In this document: positions 25,383 through 33,958 of the stretch, in pieces
Layout: every line of letters starts with the position of its first letter
How positions within the stretch are numbered: position 1 is the first letter of the stretch
NCBI RefSeq assembly: GCF_014696355.1
Contig: NZ_JACJQA010000024.1
Span: 1-64,000 of the forward strand
DNA from: Pseudanabaena sp. FACHB-1998
GTDB taxonomy: Bacteria; Cyanobacteriota; Cyanobacteriia; Pseudanabaenales; Pseudanabaenaceae
Length of the DNA: 64,000 nt
Reading direction: 5' to 3'
Notes under the pieces: model-generated
What the model saw: the letters and a program-made list of their open reading frames with translations, nothing else
Database searches by the model: none
Told to the model about the DNA's origin: nothing
Position numbers and translations under genes: made by a program

Positions 25383-28300
25383 ATGAACTCGGAACAACAA
25401 CAGCAGCGAATCATGGGCTACTTTATAGAAGAAGCCCGCGAACATCTTCAGACCATTGAGCAAGGTGTTTTAAACTTGCAAGATATATTGAATGACTCTG
25501 AATCAATTAATGAGTTGTTTAGAGCTGCTCATTCGATTAAAGGTGGTTCGGCAATGTTAGGAGTTAGCAGTATCCAGCATGTGTCTCACAGATTAGAAGA
25601 CTTTTTCAAAATCATTAAAGAAAATCCCCATATCAATGTTGATGAAAGGCTTAAGAGTTTATTGCTAGCAGGTTTTGATCCTCTGTCGGAGCTACTAGAT
25701 GAATTGCAGGTGGGATTTAAGATATCCGATGAGTTGACTCTAGAGACAAGTAATCGAGTTAAACCTATTTTCGCGGAGTTACAATCCTATCTTAATCAGT
25801 TGACTAACTCGGATAGCGATCGCCAAGTAGCACCTGTAGTAACCGAACAAGTTATTCCTGCGGAAATACAACTACAGCCAGTCGGCAGTAATTCCGCAGA
25901 ATCAGTGTTTCAAAAAGAAGTCACCACCAAAATGCGGGATATGTTGCAATTATTCCGAGGTGAAGATTCGTCAGACACGCGGGCAGGGTTGCAAGCAATT
26001 TGTGGTTACTTCCAAGAGGTAGGGGATACTTTTGCGTTAAGCAATTGGACTAATTTGGTAACGCAAATTAAAAATGCGATCGCCCAGCCCACAAATGCCT
26101 ATCGTACCCTTGCGCCAATTTTAATTAGAGAACTGAAAGAGGCTCAAGATTTAGTCTTGGCAAATCGGGAGCAAGAAATTACAGTTTCTCCTCAGATTCA
26201 AAATTTACTGCCCAGTTGGTTTAGTGAGCCAGAAGACGATGAGGTCAGCACTATCTTTACCACTGCTGCGGGTAATATTGATGATGATTCAATTCTGGAA
26301 GACTTAGCGATCGCCGCCACTACGCCAATTACTGAAAGTACAATTACGAGTGCTGACCTCGAAGAAATCGATCTATTTGCCGATCCTAGTAGTGAAGATG
26401 TATTCGATCTGTCCGACAGTCAAGATAATCAAATCGATCAATTGGATTGGATTGACGGAGAATATGAAATTTCCGAGAATCAGCATATTGATGGGCCAAA
26501 AATTGGTGCATCAGAATTAAAGTCCTTGGCTGTTCTCTTTGAGAATGATGACATTGACTTTGATGCAGCTTGGGAAGATATTGAGTCTAATGAGACCAAT
26601 ATGATTAATCAAGGGCTGGATCAAGCGCCTGATAATCATGATGACTTTGCGGATTTATTGGGTCAAGAATATGACGATAAGGCAAATGTAGCATCTAGTA
26701 AATCTACTCCCGAAGAATCAAATATCGATCAATTGTTTGGTGATTTTCCAACGGATGAAGCAATTGATTTTGACGATCAAGCTTCGGAAGACGCTCTATT
26801 CCCTGACGATCTAGATAACGCTTGGGTAGAATCGCCCTTAGCTGTGAAGGAAAGCGTCAATTCTGGCTTGGATGATTTACTAAGTAATGATGATGCAATC
26901 AATGATGAAATCGATTTGGGAATTGATATTATTGATCAAATTAATGAGATTGAAGAATCTGCTGGCGTAATTAACATTGAAGACATTAATTTTGATGATA
27001 TCAATTTGTCTGAAGTCGATCTCCTAGAATACAGCGTTCCTACTGCAACGAAGTTGGATGAGGAAGAAGGGCTTGATAATAGGTTTATTAATTCTCAGGA
27101 TAGCTTTGTTGACGATTTATCTAGTGAAGATTATTTCGCAGCACTGGACAACGCAGGTAATAGTCAAGATAGTGAAATCTCTGATTATGTAGATCATGGA
27201 GATGATACTCCTAATGAGCCATTTGCCTTAACCCTTTCCGAAGAAGATATGGCTCTCTTGGAAGATCCCTTTGCGATCGATGACAGCCTTGACGAAGAAC
27301 TGATGGGAGCATCTACAGAGGTTGTTAGTGAGGAAATTGAAGGAGCGATCGCTGATGATATTGATCTGCTCCTAGAAGGTGCAGGCTCTGAGGCAATAGA
27401 TGAGGTTAGTAATTCTTTAGAAGATATTACTGACAATTCCAAGAATGATGATACCTCCAGTTTAAATATATTCGACGAATTGGGATTTGATAGTGATGAT
27501 TTTGATACGACCTCAGGTTCCCGCACTTTAGAAGTTGCAAATGCTGCGGAATTTGCAATAACTCCTGAAGAAACCAACTCAGATTATGTCATCTCCGATA
27601 ATTCAGAGTTACAAAGTGAATCAGATTGGGAGCAGAATTTACAATTCTTGGAAATAGAAACTCCTGCTGAAAGTTTCAGTGATTTTGATAATCCTCAACC
27701 CATCGATAATATCGAAGAGTTTGGAGATTTCTTCTCTGATTCTGAAAATAATAATGACCTCAGTAATATAGAAGTCACTCTTAGCTCCTCTAGTTTCAAT
27801 GAGATAGAAGTGGCAAGTGATGAATTGTCTGATTTCTTTACAGAAGACGATGCTGAGCCACAGATTACCATTTCCAATTCTATCGCAACTGAATTTGAGC
27901 AGCCGATTACTAGCACTGACGATCTAGCAGATATGTTTGCGGATGCGGACAATTCTGTGGATAACATAGACGCTTTCAATACGGTTGAAGGTTTAGAAAA
28001 TGTTGCTATTGATGAATTTAGTGGCGAATTTAGTGATGTTGATGATTTAGGTGATTTCTTTGGAGAATCTAGCGAAGCCGAAGAAACTAATGCGGAAATT
28101 ACTAGTACAGAGGCTCTAGGCGATTTCTTTAGTGAATCCGAAAATATACCTACCAATACGGAATCCTTGGGTGATTTCTTTGAAGATACGGAGGAATCAA
28201 AAACGGTTGAAGAAACTGATGATTTTGGAGATTTTGATATTACTACTGAAAGTGATAACGAATTGGAAATTTTCTCTGAAGAAGAAAATGATGTAGTAAG

Positions 28301-31300
28301 TAGTGGAAATGCTATTGATGAATTAGATGATTTCTTTGCTGACAATCAAGGGATGGATGGATCTGAAGAAAATGATTTAGCGATCGCGGATCTAGCTGCT
28401 GTAAGTATGGCGATCGAGAATACCGATGATTTGGGTGATTTCTTTGCAGATGCCGAAGAAGAACTGTCTGAGGGCTTTGTCTTCTCAAATAATGTTAGTA
28501 CTGAAATTAAAGACTCCGAAGAACTAGACGATTTCTTCTCAGAGATGGAAGCTTCCCAAGATGATCTAACGGAAGCCTCGGTAGAAGTTAATGCTTTTAG
28601 CGATGAATTTACAGATGAGTTTAATGGTAATGAAGATTTAGGCGATTTCTTTGCTTCATCAGATAAATCGACAATCTCAGTCGAAAATGATTTCTCCGAC
28701 TTTGAAGAAGAGCTAAGCGCTGAATCAAATTCTGTAGCTCAATTAACTCAATTCGACACCAGCCTTGAAGAAAACTATCTAGAGGAAAGTAGTCCCGATT
28801 TGTTTGGAGAGTCGGATCAGGCGGCGGCTGATTTAGCCACTTTGTTCTCCAGTGCTGAAGAAGATGATCTGACGGTACTCGAAAATGAGTTGGGTTTTAA
28901 TGAAGTGCGATCGCTTACCCAAGAGGAATGGCAAGATGAATCTCCCGAAAATGCTAATGATTTTCTAAGCGAAGATTTCTTTGGCGAAAATGACGATATA
29001 TCTGACCCTGAGTTTAATACGGACTTTAATGACGATCTAACGTCTATTCAAGATCGATTTAACGATCTGGATACTGAGCTAAGACAAACCAACCTTAGTA
29101 ATGATGAAGTTACAGCAAGTAATACCATTGACAACTTAGCCGACTTTTTCCAAGGCGATGATGATGATGCGATGAGTCTATTAGATGATGAGGCTGCTAA
29201 TGAAAATAGTCTTGCGGTGGATGCGATCGCTGATTTTGCCGAGCTGGTTAATTCCAGTAATGCCGACTTGGATTTTATAGATGAATCTTTTGCTCAACAA
29301 CCAGAAGAGATTCCAACATCATCGGTAATAAGTGGAGGATTTCCGAGTCAGTCTGGCATCGAAGAGCTAAATGGTATTGATGACAACTTTAACTTCGATG
29401 ACTTAGAGGCGATGATTGGCAACTCTGGTAATTCTGGCAATGAATTTGCAAGTTCTACTAATGAGATGGGCTTAACCAGTGAAAGTCAATCTACAGCATC
29501 TTTCAGCTACGATCAGCAAGCTGCGAATGATGATATGAATTTTGATGAGCTGGAAGCTCTCCTCGGTGATACGGGCAGTTTTGATAGCCCCGTGGTTAAT
29601 GAACCTGTTGCGAAGTCAATCGAAGTTGCTCCGCCCAAACCCGTTGATGACTTCGACGAGCTAGAAAGTATGCTCCAGTCCGCTTTTGCTAAGGATGTGG
29701 GGCCAATTAAAACGAAAACCCCTGCGCGTCCCCCCGCAACTGCTCGTAAGCAAAGAATGGCTGATACGACGATGCGGGTAGATGTCAAGTATCTCGATAG
29801 TTTGAACAACCTCGTTGGGGAACTTGTCGTTAACCGTAATCTATTAGAGCAAGATCAAGAAAGATTGCAGCAGTTCATTACCAGCCTATTGCATCAGGTG
29901 CAGTTGTTGAGTGATGTGTCTCAAAGAATGCGTGATCAGTACGATCGCTCGTTATTAGAGGCTTCCTTAACCGCAGGGCGGGGAGGTCGTTCTTTTAACA
30001 GTAGTTTTGAAGCTTCCTTTGCGATTGAGGGAAGTAGCTCCAATAGCGCGGTAAGTAGTGAGTTTGAGGGTATTGAGTTTGACCGCTACAACACTTTCCA
30101 CGTTCTCTCACAGGAAATCATTGAGTTAATCGTCCGAGTCCGCGAATCGGCTTCCGACATTGAGTTCGTGGTGGGTGAAACCGATCAAGTAACCCGTCAG
30201 TTAGGCACAATTACGACTCAAATTCAGGACGACCTTAAACAATCGCGCATGGTTCCCTTCGCGCAGATTGCCGATCGCTTGCCTAGAGGGATTCGCGATC
30301 GCGCACTCAAAACTGGTAAGCAAGCGGAACTAGAAATCTTTGGGCGCGAAACTTTAATTGATAAAGCAATTTTAGAATCCCTCACCGATCCACTAACGCA
30401 TCTTGTAAATAATGCGATCGATCATGGATTAGAAGATCCCACTACTCGTCAAGCGGCTGGTAAGCCAGCGTCGGGCAAACTAACCGTGAGAGCATACCAT
30501 CAAGGTAACCAAACCGTTATTTCTATTAGTGATGATGGTGCGGGTATTAGTATAGACAAAGTTAAAAAGAGTGCGGTTGCGAAAAAAGTTCGTACCCTTT
30601 CCGAAGTAGATCGCCTCAATGATACCGAAGTTTACGGTTTATTATTTGAACCTGGATTTAGTACGGCAGCCCAAGCCGATGAGTTTAAAGGGCGGGGTGT
30701 GGGTCTGGATGTGGTCAAAACCTGTCTCGATGATATTCGCGGCGTGATCATTGTGGAATCCGTAGTTGGGAAAGGAACGACCTTTACCATTCGCTTACCC
30801 TTGACCCTGAGTATTTCTAAGGCGATGTTCTGTATTAGCGATCGCGCCCGCATTGCATTCCCTGTCGATGGATTCGAGGATATGGTGGAAGTTCCTCAAA
30901 GCCAGATTGTCCTCAATGATAAAGGTCAACCTTGCTTACCTTGGCGCGATACAATCCTGCCATTCCAGCATCTATCCAATTTACTTGCCTATAGTCGTCA
31001 CCTCAGCCGTAGCAATATCTACGGGAAGCAGGATAATGACGAACTCTGCATTATCATTCTGCGGAACGATACGAGTTATCTCGCTTTGCAGGTCGATCAA
31101 TTCCTTGGTGAGTACGAAATCGTAATCAAGCAGTTAGAGGGACCAATTCCTCAACCAGCGGGTATTGCAGGGGCGACGGTGTTAGGGGATGGTCGCGTGA
31201 TGGCGATCGCTAACGTTCTGGAACTATTTGACATTGCTAGCGGTAGACTGCGTCCTTCGGCTTCGGGAGTAATTACGTCTCCACCCGTCGAAGAAGATAT

Positions 31301-31691
31301 CGCCGTCGATCCAACGGTGCTGATCGTAGACGACTCGATTACGGTACGCGAGTTGCTATCGCTGACCTTTGCCAAGGTGGGCTATCGGGTCGAACAGGCG
31401 AAGGACGGTCAAGACGCATGGGAAAAATTACGTGCAGGCTTACCCTGTGACATGATCTTCTGTGATATTGAAATGCCTCGGATGGACGGGTTGGATCTCC
31501 TATCGAGATTGCAAAAAGACTCGCGACTCAAGGAGATTCCTGTGGCGATGTTGACCTCGCGTGGAGCCGATCGCCACCGTCAGTCGGCTATTCAACTAGG
31601 GGCTAAGGGATATTTCACTAAGCCCTATCTCGAAGAAGAATTGCTGAGTGCCTCGAAGCGCCTTTTAGCTGGCGAAACTCTACCAATTTAA
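25383..31691 (+). CDS. pilL: Giant CheA-like hybrid histidine kinase (PilL/PixL/TaxAY type), 2102 residues
   Basis: Final gene of the chemosensory operon. Residues 1-130 are an HPt domain with phosphoacceptor His50 (AAHSIKGG), and a second helical HPt-like region lies at about 175-270. Residues about 290-1450 form a very acidic, repetitive, probably disordered linker with about a dozen DLGDFF-type motifs (about 778-1260) followed by DELEALLG-type motifs. A dimerisation domain starts about 1462. The ATPase domain has the N box VNNAIDHG, SDDGAGI and GRGVGLDVV. A CheW domain and a C-terminal receiver (IVDDS, Asp2028 in CDIEMPRMDG) follow. Usual family members are about 900-1400 residues, and the excess is the linker. 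A palindrome spans the stop codon. Confidence 0.93.
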   Translation: MNSEQQQQRIMGYFIEEAREHLQTIEQGVLNLQDILNDSESINELFRAAHSIKGGSAMLGVSSIQHVSHRLEDFFKIIKENPHINVDERLKSLLLAGFDPLSELLDELQVGFKISDELTLETSNRVKPIFAELQSYLNQLTNSDSDRQVAPVVTEQVIPAEIQLQPVGSNSAESVFQKEVTTKMRDMLQLFRGEDSSDTRAGLQAICGYFQEVGDTFALSNWTNLVTQIKNAIAQPTNAYRTLAPILIRELKEAQDLVLANREQEITVSPQIQNLLPSWFSEPEDDEVSTIFTTAAGNIDDDSILEDLAIAATTPITESTITSADLEEIDLFADPSSEDVFDLSDSQDNQIDQLDWIDGEYEISENQHIDGPKIGASELKSLAVLFENDDIDFDAAWEDIESNETNMINQGLDQAPDNHDDFADLLGQEYDDKANVASSKSTPEESNIDQLFGDFPTDEAIDFDDQASEDALFPDDLDNAWVESPLAVKESVNSGLDDLLSNDDAINDEIDLGIDIIDQINEIEESAGVINIEDINFDDINLSEVDLLEYSVPTATKLDEEEGLDNRFINSQDSFVDDLSSEDYFAALDNAGNSQDSEISDYVDHGDDTPNEPFALTLSEEDMALLEDPFAIDDSLDEELMGASTEVVSEEIEGAIADDIDLLLEGAGSEAIDEVSNSLEDITDNSKNDDTSSLNIFDELGFDSDDFDTTSGSRTLEVANAAEFAITPEETNSDYVISDNSELQSESDWEQNLQFLEIETPAESFSDFDNPQPIDNIEEFGDFFSDSENNNDLSNIEVTLSSSSFNEIEVASDELSDFFTEDDAEPQITISNSIATEFEQPITSTDDLADMFADADNSVDNIDAFNTVEGLENVAIDEFSGEFSDVDDLGDFFGESSEAEETNAEITSTEALGDFFSESENIPTNTESLGDFFEDTEESKTVEETDDFGDFDITTESDNELEIFSEEENDVVSSGNAIDELDDFFADNQGMDGSEENDLAIADLAAVSMAIENTDDLGDFFADAEEELSEGFVFSNNVSTEIKDSEELDDFFSEMEASQDDLTEASVEVNAFSDEFTDEFNGNEDLGDFFASSDKSTISVENDFSDFEEELSAESNSVAQLTQFDTSLEENYLEESSPDLFGESDQAAADLATLFSSAEEDDLTVLENELGFNEVRSLTQEEWQDESPENANDFLSEDFFGENDDISDPEFNTDFNDDLTSIQDRFNDLDTELRQTNLSNDEVTASNTIDNLADFFQGDDDDAMSLLDDEAANENSLAVDAIADFAELVNSSNADLDFIDESFAQQPEEIPTSSVISGGFPSQSGIEELNGIDDNFNFDDLEAMIGNSGNSGNEFASSTNEMGLTSESQSTASFSYDQQAANDDMNFDELEALLGDTGSFDSPVVNEPVAKSIEVAPPKPVDDFDELESMLQSAFAKDVGPIKTKTPARPPATARKQRMADTTMRVDVKYLDSLNNLVGELVVNRNLLEQDQERLQQFITSLLHQVQLLSDVSQRMRDQYDRSLLEASLTAGRGGRSFNSSFEASFAIEGSSSNSAVSSEFEGIEFDRYNTFHVLSQEIIELIVRVRESASDIEFVVGETDQVTRQLGTITTQIQDDLKQSRMVPFAQIADRLPRGIRDRALKTGKQAELEIFGRETLIDKAILESLTDPLTHLVNNAIDHGLEDPTTRQAAGKPASGKLTVRAYHQGNQTVISISDDGAGISIDKVKKSAVAKKVRTLSEVDRLNDTEVYGLLFEPGFSTAAQADEFKGRGVGLDVVKTCLDDIRGVIIVESVVGKGTTFTIRLPLTLSISKAMFCISDRARIAFPVDGFEDMVEVPQSQIVLNDKGQPCLPWRDTILPFQHLSNLLAYSRHLSRSNIYGKQDNDELCIIILRNDTSYLALQVDQFLGEYEIVIKQLEGPIPQPAGIAGATVLGDGRVMAIANVLELFDIASGRLRPSASGVITSPPVEEDIAVDPTVLIVDDSITVRELLSLTFAKVGYRVEQAKDGQDAWEKLRAGLPCDMIFCDIEMPRMDGLDLLSRLQKDSRLKEIPVAMLTSRGADRHRQSAIQLGAKGYFTKPYLEEELLSASKRLLAGETLPI

Positions 31692-31733
31692 TAAATTAGG
31701 ACTGTAATTTGTACAGTCCTAATTTATTAAATT
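31685..31733. terminator. Palindrome overlapping the stop codon of the CheA-like gene
   Basis: Inverted repeat AATTTAATAAATTAGGACTG-TAATTTGTA-complement. The left arm contains the TAA stop. Likely operon terminator. Confidence 0.65.
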
Positions 31734-31822
31734 TTGAACCTGTAATAAGGAATCAAATCTAGAAGACTTTTTTAAAATATTTGAAGTTTTGCTTCCCCAT
31801 AGCTTCAAATCAAAAAGACATT

Positions 31823-33640
31823 ATGTTGCTGAGCCTAAAAATTGAAAATTTTGCCCTAATCGATCGCCTCGAACTGGAGCTTTATGCAGGATTAAATATT
31901 CTCACAGGAGAAACAGGTGCAGGGAAATCGATTGTCCTAGATGCCCTAGATGCGGCGCTAGGTGGCAAAGTTTCGGCGCGAATGTTACGAACTGGATCAG
32001 ATCGCGCCAATATCGAAGCAACTTTTTCCACAAATCAGGCGATCGCTCAATGGCTAGAAACGCAAGAAATCGATGCGATTGATGCCGAAACCCTCATTTG
32101 TAGTCGCGAAATTACGGCGCGAAGTAATCGCACCCGCATTAATGGCATAGTCGTCAATAAACAGCAAATTCAGGAATTACGCGATCGCCTTGTAGAGATT
32201 ACAGCCCAAGGGCAGACGATTTTGCTCAGCCAAGCCGCCCAGCAGAGGGAATGGCTCGATAATTTTGGCGATCAAGCGCTGAATCAAACACTATCTTTGC
32301 AGCGCATTAAGGTAGCGAAACTATTTGAAGCAAAAGAGCGATCGCGCAAGGCTCTAGGGGAACGCCAGCAGAATGAGCGCAATCGTCTGCAACATCTCGA
32401 TATGTTGCGCTATCAGCTAAAAGAACTTGAGGCAGCAAATCTCGATGATCCCGATGAATTAGAAAATCTTGAAGGCGATCGCAATCGCCTTGCCCATAGT
32501 GTGGAACTACAAAAACAAGGCTACGCTGTCTATGAAGCCCTCTATCAGAATGATGGGGGAAATGCCTGTGCAGACTTGCTTGGACAGGCGGAAACTATCC
32601 TCACCGACATGGTTTCCTTAGATCGAGAAGCGGAAGGAATTCTAGAGTTAGTATCTAGCGCCCTTGCTCAAGTAGAAGAGGCGGGAAGACAAGTTAATAA
32701 CTATGTAAATCGGCTCGATTCTGATCCTGAGCAATTGGAAGTAATCGAACAAAGAATTAATCAAATCAAGCAGATTTGTCGCAAGTATGGCACACTGCCT
32801 GAAGCGATCGCCTATCGGGAAAAGTTGCAAAATGAACTAGCCGAACTTACCGATCACAGCATTTCCATTGAAGAATTAGAACGAAAAGCTGAGTCTGATT
32901 TGCAGGCGCTTCTTAAAGCCTGTAAAAAACTTACGGAACTGCGACGACAATCAGCACTCGCCCTTGAACAAGCTCAAATTGAATTCCTCAAAATGTTAGC
33001 AATGGAAAAAGTGCGATTTCAAGTGGGGATTTATCCCGTTGAGCCTACCGCTTTAGGAGGCGATCGCATTGTTTTTGAATTTAGTCCCAACCTCGGCGAA
33101 CCCTTACAGCCTTTAGCCGAAACTGCCTCTGGTGGGGAAATGAGCCGCTTTTTACTAGCCTTAAAGACCTGTTTTGTCAAACAGAAAATTGAGCCTTCAC
33201 ATCCTCCAGCAGGAAAAGTTGAGAATGACTTTATTCATGCTAACGTTGGCACGATGGTTTTTGATGAAATTGATGCTGGCGTATCAGGTCGAGTCGCTCA
33301 GGCGATCGCTACACAACTTTGGCAGCTCAGCCGTAGTTCTCAAGTTCTCTGTGTAACTCACCAACCGTTAATTGCCGCAATCGCTGATCGCCATTTCCAT
33401 GTTAATAAAGAAGTAGTTGGCGATCGGACTCAAGTACAGATTCGACTCTTAGAGCTAGAAGAGCGCAAACAGGAGTTAGCCCAAATTGCTTCTGGCAAAA
33501 GTGTAGAGAAAAGTCAGGGGAAAGTGAAAAAGGAAAAAGGAAAAAATGTGGCGGCAAATGGGAATGATAGCTCAGTCATACAAGCGATCGCTTTTGCCGA
33601 GTCTTTATTAGAACAAGCGGCGGCTATTAAGGCAAGTTAA
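31823..33640 (+). CDS. recN: DNA repair protein RecN
   Basis: An SMC-like ATPase for double-strand-break repair. From the ATG at 31823 the protein starts MLLSLKIENFALIDRLELEL, the RecN consensus, and is 605 residues long. An in-frame ATG 42 bp upstream would add 14 unrelated residues and is less likely. Walker A is GETGAGKS, followed by a coiled coil (about 155-365). The C-terminal ATPase half shows LAETASGGEMSRFLLALK and TMVFDEIDAGVSG. A short Lys/Glu-rich insert near the C-terminus (KSQGKVKKEKGKN) is not in most homologues. Confidence 0.94.
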   Translation: MLLSLKIENFALIDRLELELYAGLNILTGETGAGKSIVLDALDAALGGKVSARMLRTGSDRANIEATFSTNQAIAQWLETQEIDAIDAETLICSREITARSNRTRINGIVVNKQQIQELRDRLVEITAQGQTILLSQAAQQREWLDNFGDQALNQTLSLQRIKVAKLFEAKERSRKALGERQQNERNRLQHLDMLRYQLKELEAANLDDPDELENLEGDRNRLAHSVELQKQGYAVYEALYQNDGGNACADLLGQAETILTDMVSLDREAEGILELVSSALAQVEEAGRQVNNYVNRLDSDPEQLEVIEQRINQIKQICRKYGTLPEAIAYREKLQNELAELTDHSISIEELERKAESDLQALLKACKKLTELRRQSALALEQAQIEFLKMLAMEKVRFQVGIYPVEPTALGGDRIVFEFSPNLGEPLQPLAETASGGEMSRFLLALKTCFVKQKIEPSHPPAGKVENDFIHANVGTMVFDEIDAGVSGRVAQAIATQLWQLSRSSQVLCVTHQPLIAAIADRHFHVNKEVVGDRTQVQIRLLELEERKQELAQIASGKSVEKSQGKVKKEKGKNVAANGNDSSVIQAIAFAESLLEQAAAIKAS

Positions 33641-33670
33641 AGAAGAATCTCGCTAAGTCGCGTGGCACAA

Positions 33671-33711
33671 AAACTTGATGTCGTAACTTTTGCAAGTTAC
33701 GACATCAAGTT
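33671..33711. repeat. Palindrome whose right arm is duplicated at the thrS start
   Basis: AACTTGATGTCGTAACTT-TTGC-complement. The right arm and following bases (33699-33720) recur with one mismatch at 33946-33967, across the thrS start codon. Confidence 0.75.
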
Positions 33712-33779
33712 ATAGATGCAAAATCTACAACCGGACGTAAATCTGGGACATCAAAAAACAGAAATCTTCTAGTTATTTA

Positions 33780-33854
33780 GTAGGATACGTTAGTGCAACG
33801 TAACGCATCAATTATATAAAGATGATGGGTTACGCGATCGCTAATCCATCCTAC
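33780..33854. mobile_element. 75-bp MITE-like element with GTAGGAT ends and ATTTA target duplication
   Basis: The ends GTAGGAT and ATCCTAC are inverted, and the inverted similarity continues inward (CGTTA..CGTAACGCATCA against GATTA..CGTAACCCATCA). It is flanked on both sides by ATTTA (33775-33779 and 33855-33859), which looks like a 5-bp target-site duplication. The internal sequence resembles the GTAGG(G/A)TGCGTTAG...GTAACGCA repeats common in cyanobacterial genomes. No coding capacity. It lies in the 318-bp gap 33641-33958. Confidence 0.65.
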
Positions 33855-33958
33855 ATTTAATTCCAACAACCTACTTAATGCAATAAAAAAGCTAAGATGT
33901 TAGTCTCTAGTAAAATTTTTGTAACTCTTGTAATAAATTAAGGTCACGACATCAAGTT

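Noticed and set aside
27194-28345. Minus-strand Ser-rich open frames opposite the CheA-like gene
   Set aside because: Antisense shadows of the repetitive Asp/Glu-rich linker codons (GAT/GAA read as serine-rich complements).
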